Source of the DNA: Patagioenas fasciata
Taxonomy: Eukaryota > Chordata > Aves > Columbiformes > Columbidae
Direction: 5' to 3'
DNA: 64,000 nucleotides
Assembly (NCBI RefSeq): GCF_037038585.1
Contig: NC_092520.1
Span: forward strand, 56,758,501 to 56,822,500
The notes under the pieces: model-generated
What the model saw: only the letters and a program-made list of their open reading frames with translations
Database searches by the model: none
What the model was told of the DNA's origin: nothing
Position numbers and translations under genes: made by a program
Shown here: positions 1-64,000 of the stretch, in pieces
Position numbering within the stretch: the first letter of the stretch is position 1
Layout: every line of letters begins with the position of its first letter

Positions 1-400
1 AGCTCAGCAGCTCCCTCTCCATGTCCCCTTCCTCAGGAAGCTGTGGAGAGCCATGAGGTCACCCCTCAGCCTCCTTTTCTCCAAACTAGACAACCCAAAG
101 TCCTCAGATGCTCCTTGTCAGACATTCCTTCCAGCCTTTTTGCCAGCTTTGTTGGCCTCCTCTGGACACATTCAGGGACCTTCACATCCGTTTTAAATGG
201 TGGGGCCCAGAAGTGCACACAGTGCTCCAGGTGAGTCTGCACCAATGCTGGACAATCAGGACAATCAGCCCTTCTGACCAGCAGGTTGTGCTGTGTTTGC
301 ACCCCAGGATGGGGTTTGCCCTCTGGGCTGCCAGGGCACACGCTGCGGACTCATGTTGACCCTCCCATCGACCAGCACCCCCATGTTCCTCTCTGGGGAT
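1..400 (-). repeat. CR1 LINE ORF2 fragment, old and decayed
   Basis: Minus-strand translation shows eroded CR1 ORF2 C-terminal motifs: LEHCVHFWAPPFK, VQRRPTKLAKRLEG and, upstream, MGVLVDGRVNMS with ALAAQRANPILGC in another frame. Several frameshifts separate them. The left end is cut by the window edge. Confidence 0.8.
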
Positions 401-639
401 ATCATAATAATCACCTGAAAAATTAGACAAAACATCATAGTATCTGCTGGTAAAGTATGCAATAAAGTTGTTCTCAGCAAATTTTCTGAAACTGTGCTCA
501 TATTAAAGATCTTGCCTGGGCAAATGTTTCATGTACGTTGAAATTTTTAAAACTTCGAGAACCAATGCGTTATGACCACCCAGATCAGCCTTAATATTTT
601 AATAAGAAACAATGGAGAAATAGATTATAATACTGTTCA

Positions 640-1782
640 TAAAATGTCCACTGAGTTCATTTAGTCCCTGACTTCAGGCTCCATCTGGTTATGATGGTCA
701 CCCAGGACTAATTCCTGACTACTGGCCCCATTATCCCAGAACTCCAGCTGATCATTTGCTCACCTGGATGACGGCCGGAATCTGTTTGCTTATCTCACAG
801 CTTACTTCGGGACCAGGTGGTTTCTGACTTGTGTACGATTTCTGTTTCTTCCCTCTCCTGTTCTTGTGCCTGCTTTGCTGCACAACAGGCTCCCTCTTTT
901 GATTCTCCCTCTTGCGATTCTCCCTCTTGCTCTCAGGAGAAGCTTCTTCCACCCTCATTAAATGAGTTGACTTCTCCATTCTTTCTTCTTGATTATTGGG
1001 ATCACCGATATATTAATAGTTGAGGGTTCTGAGTAGTGCTTGGTAGGCATATGCCAGGCTCTGGCACAGGGAGATAAGTTGTGTCTCTGGTGTAGCCAAC
1101 GCATCTTTTTTTTTTTTCCAAAGATTTTATCATTTCATCAAGATCCTGCACTTGTTTGAGGGTGAAGTCCCAGACTCGGTGCAGAAAACCTAGAAATGAC
1201 AACCCTTCTCATATTCTCACACATGCCTTGCTACTCATAACCATGCTGCCTTGGGACACAGCCCTGTGCGATGTTCCTAAAGAGTTAGTTAACCTTAGGG
1301 AAAGCTGAAAACATGTTCTTGAGACATGTTAACAGGAGTAGTTTGGTTACCCAAGGATGTTCAAGATACTGAAGAGTTATTGTAAAAAGGGAGAAAACAT
1401 CTATGCTGCAGGGGTAATTGCTAATTGTCTTCATGAGATGGTTCTTAAAGTAAAAGGAAGGCAACAATGTAGGGCCCAGACACCAGATTAGGCTCAAGGC
1501 CAATGCTTTTACCATAGTTCTCCGAGGCGAAACACAACAAAGTGCTACACTGCACAGCAAATGGCAAAAGTCAAATACAGCATTTAACAAGCTCTCAAAT
1601 TCAATCTACGGCAATAAAAGGGGAGCATGGCATTGATCAGATAAACCAATGCCAAGAACAAGTAAATCAACATTGCAACCAGCAACTGTGGAACATAATA
1701 ATTATGAAGTTCCCTCTTACACATGGAGGTCAAATCTGTTATCTCAAACCCTTCAAGCCCCACATTGGGTGCCAAAAAGGAC
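640..1782 (-). mobile_element. remnant internal region of an endogenous retrovirus (leader and gag-like), decayed
   Basis: This sits directly downstream, in minus sense, of the 5' LTR and primer binding site at 1757-1774, so it should be leader and gag. Only broken short frames remain. A minus-strand stretch near 714-750 reads FWDNGASSQEL and recalls a gag segment of avian class II elements. That match is from memory and weak. No pol or env sequence is seen, and the left boundary is uncertain. Confidence 0.5.
1757..1774 (-). other. retroviral primer binding site, tRNA-Lys type
   Basis: The plus strand reads GCCCCACATTGGGTGCCA, which equals the 3' end of tRNA-Lys(CUU) with CCA except for two changes. 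Both changes are C-to-T or G-to-A at CpG sites, as expected from methylation decay. A Lys PBS next to an LTR end fixes the element's orientation as minus. Confidence 0.8.
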
Positions 1783-2121
1783 TGTTGTGGTTTAACTTCA
1801 CACAACCACTTGCTCAATCTCCTGCAGCAGGATAGGGAGAGAATCAGAAAAGTACAAGTGAGAAAACTTGTGCTTTAAAATAGAGTTTAATAGGTAAAAA
1901 CAAATTAACAAAACAACAACAACAAAACCCACAAACAAAACCAAAACAAATGATGCAAAAAACCCCAACTGCTCACTGCAAACTTTCTCCACAGTTTAAC
2001 ACTCTGCAAGGCCTGCTCAGCTGTAACTAAATCCCTGTGTTATCAACATTGTTTTCATCAAATCCAAAACATACCAGCTACTGTGAAGAAAATTAACTCT
2101 GTCCTAGCAAAAACCACTACA
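1783..2121 (-). mobile_element. 5' LTR of endogenous retrovirus, class II type
   Basis: On the plus strand it starts TGTTGTGGTTTAAC and ends AAACCACTACA, so TG...CA termini. The end segment with TTATCAACATTGTTTTCATC and CCAGCTACTGTGAAGAAAAT resembles an LTR I know to be abundant in bird genomes. At 339 bp it is shorter than the copies I remember, so an internal deletion is likely. No second LTR is seen in the window. Confidence 0.75.
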
Positions 2122-3456
2122 GAGCTCAAGTCTTTATAAATAAAATAACCCATATTAGATACCTAATTTACATGTTGCACAAGTAACTGTAGAAAAGAAA
2201 GGCTGGTACAGAATTAATTATTCAGGTGGTAAACCCCAACAATTATAGCCGCAGCATATCTAAAATGAACACAATACATTAGAGGGTGTGGTGTGTTCTC
2301 TCATATAATTGTATCATGTAACTTAGTGAAAAAAATGCACACTTAAGAGTTGAACACGTGCTGGTCATTACTACTACTCTATGTCAATTTACATCAACCT
2401 TTTGTCAACTACATTTCACTGTTTTTCAGAGGCCAACTTTCAGCAGGTAAGCAAAACAGATACACGTATATTTAACTGTATATCTATAGACATAGATACA
2501 TATTCAATTATGAATACACATTACATGAACAGGTTGGTCAGCAGATACAACTCTGTCAAATTGAGGTCTCAGTGCAACATGTGTTGTACAACCATAATAA
2601 ATGGTCAGTTCTGCTTTCAGGGCAAAGAAGAAGTTATAAAAAGTGCGTTAATTACAAGAAGCCACCATGACACACACAATTTCTACTGATAGATTGCTAT
2701 AGAAATCTTCCTGAATGGCAAAACAACTTCACAGGGTATTTTCTCCTAATGATGAAATACCTTTAGAGACTGACTACATCAATACATAACAAAGTATCCC
2801 TACATGTATTTCCACAAACAAACCAAAAAGGGAAAGCATTTAGGGTGAGTTTTTTGTGTTTTTTGCTTGTTTTTGCCTTTTTTTAAGGAAAAGAATTTTA
2901 AACAAACAGGAAACTTGTTTCTGAAACATAACTGGAAAAAGAAGAATTATCCAGTGTTTCACTGCCAGGATGATCTGTTTTGGAAAAATCTTTGGTAAGT
3001 AATGGCAACATATAAGTTTTGTGCTGTACTACAGAAAATGACAGACCTTATGTCGCAAGGAAAAGATGATTTTTTACTGTCATTTGATGAAAAGCATTGA
3101 AGACTTCCTAATATTAATCATACAATAACAACCTTTAGTTACTGTAACATGCTACTTCAGTCAAATGTGACGGATCCAAAACCGATCTCCTAACTAATAA
3201 CCTGAATTCCCTCTATTGACAATGAATATGAAATACACCCTAGAAGTGTCTGCATCTCATAGTTAAGCTGCAAAAGGCCTTTTTTTTTTTTTTTTGATCA
3301 AGCTTTCATCTTTCCCCCATCCCAGGGACACATCTAAAATAAAAACCAGAGCACACAGTGAGAAAAGTAACTATTTTTTTTCCTTTTAATATAGATGTAG
3401 TACAGAATGTTTAATTACAGCAGGACAGTGCTTCCAGTTAAATAAAATTAAAAACC
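2122..3456. other. intergenic or distal 3' UTR, no gene seen
   Basis: AT-rich unique sequence. The plus-strand open frame at 2381-2689 has no recognisable domain. A T16 run at about 3280-3295 is the only simple repeat of note. Confidence 0.6.
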
Positions 3457-3462
3457 TTTATT
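3457..3462 (-). promoter_or_regulatory. candidate polyadenylation signal AATAAA
   Basis: The canonical hexamer on the minus strand, about 1030 nt after the DOCK9 stop. It is the first one downstream of the stop. A T-rich stretch follows in the sense direction, but no strong GT-rich element is obvious. Confidence 0.35.
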
Positions 3463-4492
3463 TTCCCCAAATATAAAATTACTAAATTAATGTCTTAAAA
3501 GAATAAGGATATGGAAAAAGCTTTAAATTATACCACCATTTACCACAGTAACCATGACCACCAATTACATACTCCATTGCTTTGGCAAAAAAAGTTTTTT
3601 CTTTTAATAACTGCATATAAACCTAACATAGCAAAGACTGTATACATCTTTATATTGCACTTATTTATATACAGGAATAAAGGAACTGTAAATTCTGCAT
3701 ACACTTGGAATGAGCAAATTTTCACAATAAACTGAAGGCAGAAGGATAAAAGCTGGTATGAATATTAAAAAATGCTTAGAAATGTAATACATTTATGTAC
3801 AGACTGTATGGACTGTATTAACAAACAATATGTACATAACAATTTTCTACTATTGATATTTTAGTATAACTCAGTGTTCATTAATACAGACCTTTGGTTG
3901 TATTTAGTTGTTTAATAAGATCTAAGCTCACTACCTCCAAAATGCAATGAGGTACAAAATAAAGCACAGCAATTTGCCAAATGGTACAAAAACTACTACT
4001 GTTAGTTCATTAAACCCAAAAAACTAGTGTCTCTGTCTAGCCCCAAAATAGTTCTTGTACTTGGAATCAATCTCTATGTGCCATACACAAAAAAGAACAC
4101 CTGAATGTTACATATCTGCAAAAGTACATCCCACAACACTTTTTTGTAATGTGCAATTCATTTTAATAATACTTTCTAATGAAAAAGAGAAATTAACTTC
4201 AACTTTGTAATTTTCCAACACACACTTCTGCAATGACATTGTGAATATTTTTAAGTGTTACCAGCAAGGTTAAAAAATGTATGTGCACCTCTCTTACTCT
4301 AAAAGACTATTACCAGTAACTGCTATTTGCTAAGTGTGTTCAGACATTCATATGAATTATGCAGCTTGCACGTGCCCAACATTTAGCTTCAAAATCATCC
4401 TGAGTTTGCACACAAAGAAGCAAATCCACATACTCAAAAAAAAAAAAAACCCACCCCAAAACCAAAAAAACATACTTTCCTTTACAAAACAA
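3457..4492 (-). other. DOCK9: probable DOCK9 3' UTR
   Basis: Unique AT-rich sequence directly after the stop codon, with no open frame of note and no recognisable repeat. The first AATAAA hexamer downstream on the minus strand is at 3462-3457, so I end the UTR there provisionally. The true end could lie further left. Confidence 0.5.
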
Positions 4493-62778
<58,286 letters not shown>

Positions 62779-64000
62779 CTGCAAGGAACATAAAAAATAG
62801 CCATGTTTTAAAATCTCAAATCTTTTGCACCATGAGTACACAAGAAAAATAACACATATTGACAAAGATATGAATTGGAAAATCTTTAGAAGGTTAATCC
62901 TATGTATGCAAGTAAAAGATAAATGAAAATACCTCTTATTAATTTTTTATTAAGCAAGAAAAAAATTATTATATCAAACTTCCTCAAAAGCTAGAGCAAA
63001 ATTCAACTAGTTTTTAAGAGAAAATCATGACTGCAGCTAAAAACATTTCCACCACTCACTTCTCCCCTATTCACTACCTACTCTGTGTACCAGAACACAT
63101 TCCTGCAGAGTAAATAGTAAAATACTCTGCAATACTTGTATTACATGTACACACAGAATATGGGGAGGAATTGTATGAAGATCACATAGGCAATCCTACC
63201 TATGGACACTGCAATATTGTTCTCACTAAAACTTTAAATTTTTGGTTTTGTTAACTTTTAACTGAACAAACAGTTCCACTATATAGAACCAACATGTATA
63301 ACAATGAGAACTAGATGCCCACTAGTCTGAGATGTTCAACAACAAGTTCAACCACTTGAGCAAAACCAGAATCTGCTGAGAGAGCAGTGGGCTCCTCTTT
63401 TCCAGAAACAAACTTATATGTGCCTACATAGAGCAAAATTATTTGCCAGAGGCAGAACAACACAGAGCGAACCTGCCTGAATATTATGCCTGATCTAAGC
63501 TGTTGATGCAATGAAGAGCTATTTCTACTAGCGTGTTGTTCGAGCCAACTCTCCATTATCCTTTCCTGTAAAAAGGGGGAAATTGCAGTCAGGAGCATAG
63601 AACCTTGATAAGTAATCATCATTAATTCACTGTATTCAGTGTTTAAGGGGAGAACAAATGACCTCTTGGCTACAGAATCTGTTGCTTCCGTTTTCCCTCT
63701 TTCTTGTCCAGAGCAGTAATTCTGCAGGGAACTGGAACTTCCTCACTGCACTGATGCACATAGAGGCCTATATAGCTGGTACTGCTCTGGTTTCCTAAAA
63801 ATTCACATAGTGTAATCCCAAAGAACAAAAACAGGAAAAAAAATTCAAATAAGTGTTCAATTGTATAAAACTATAAGCAAACGTATACCAGGAATGGACA
63901 GCCTAAGTTAACATAGACATGACTGTTCCTATTGGCTGCTCTTGCAGTACAGGGCAACACAGGGCTGGCACTCAGCATCAAATTTGAGAACACTTGGGCT
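62779..64000. other. DOCK9: DOCK9 intron upstream of exon 1 in window (incomplete)
   Basis: I did not find the expected preceding coding exon, so it must lie beyond the right edge. A minus open frame of 103 codons (63311-63622) contains an exon-like 93-nt segment described as a finding. Confidence 0.7.

Noticed and set aside
2381..2689. 102-codon plus-strand frame near the 3' end of DOCK9
   Set aside because: No domain, no similarity that I recognise, and typical AT-rich chance composition.

Overview
This is vertebrate nuclear DNA from a bird. It is AT-rich and intron-dominated. The interspersed repeats are CR1 LINE fragments in both orientations, plus one LTR of a type widespread in avian genomes and one hAT-type MITE. 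There is no bacterial or organellar gene organisation, and the species cannot be named from the sequence alone.

The window holds one gene, on the minus strand: the 3' three quarters of DOCK9 (zizimin-1), a DOCK-D family guanine nucleotide exchange factor for CDC42. I placed 42 coding exons from 62778 down to the stop codon at 4493-4495. All introns are GT-AG, and the phases close exactly: 4824 nt, giving 1607 residues plus stop. The first exon seen (62696-62778) begins in phase 0 at an acceptor, so the promoter, the 5' exons and roughly the first 460 residues, including the PH domain, lie beyond the right edge. In protein order the window encodes a linker, the DHR1 (C2-like) domain (about residues 80-300, exons 3-8), a long helical middle region with a Ser/Thr-rich variable segment (about residues 690-820), and the complete catalytic DHR2 domain (about residues 1150-1607, exons 31-42).

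Layout: 1-400 is a decayed CR1. About 640-2121 is a remnant minus-strand class II-type retrovirus with its 5' LTR (1783-2121) and a tRNA-Lys primer binding site (1757-1774). 2122-3456 is intergenic or distal 3' UTR. About 3457-4492 is the probable DOCK9 3' UTR. 4493-62778 is DOCK9 exons and introns. 62779-64000 is the next intron upstream. CR1 copies lie in introns at 7579-8012, 13285-13379, 25470-25615, 26180-27262, 40754-41513, 46250-47928, 55155-55442 and 58572-58702.

The most interesting points are splicing features. A 6-nt microexon (15357-15362, Ala-Ala) is followed by a 36-nt exon (14920-14955); together they insert 14 residues near the start of DHR2 lobe B. A pair of in-frame alternative acceptors at 32294/32225 adds or removes 23 residues. 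Two well-bordered unannotated exon candidates lie in the next intron, one of 44 nt that breaks the frame and one of 48 nt that keeps it. Outside the gene structure, a 121-bp hAT MITE with clear terminal repeats and a near-perfect 8-bp target duplication is nested inside an old CR1. No tRNA, rRNA, CRISPR array or second gene was found. I did not find an undescribed multi-gene system here.
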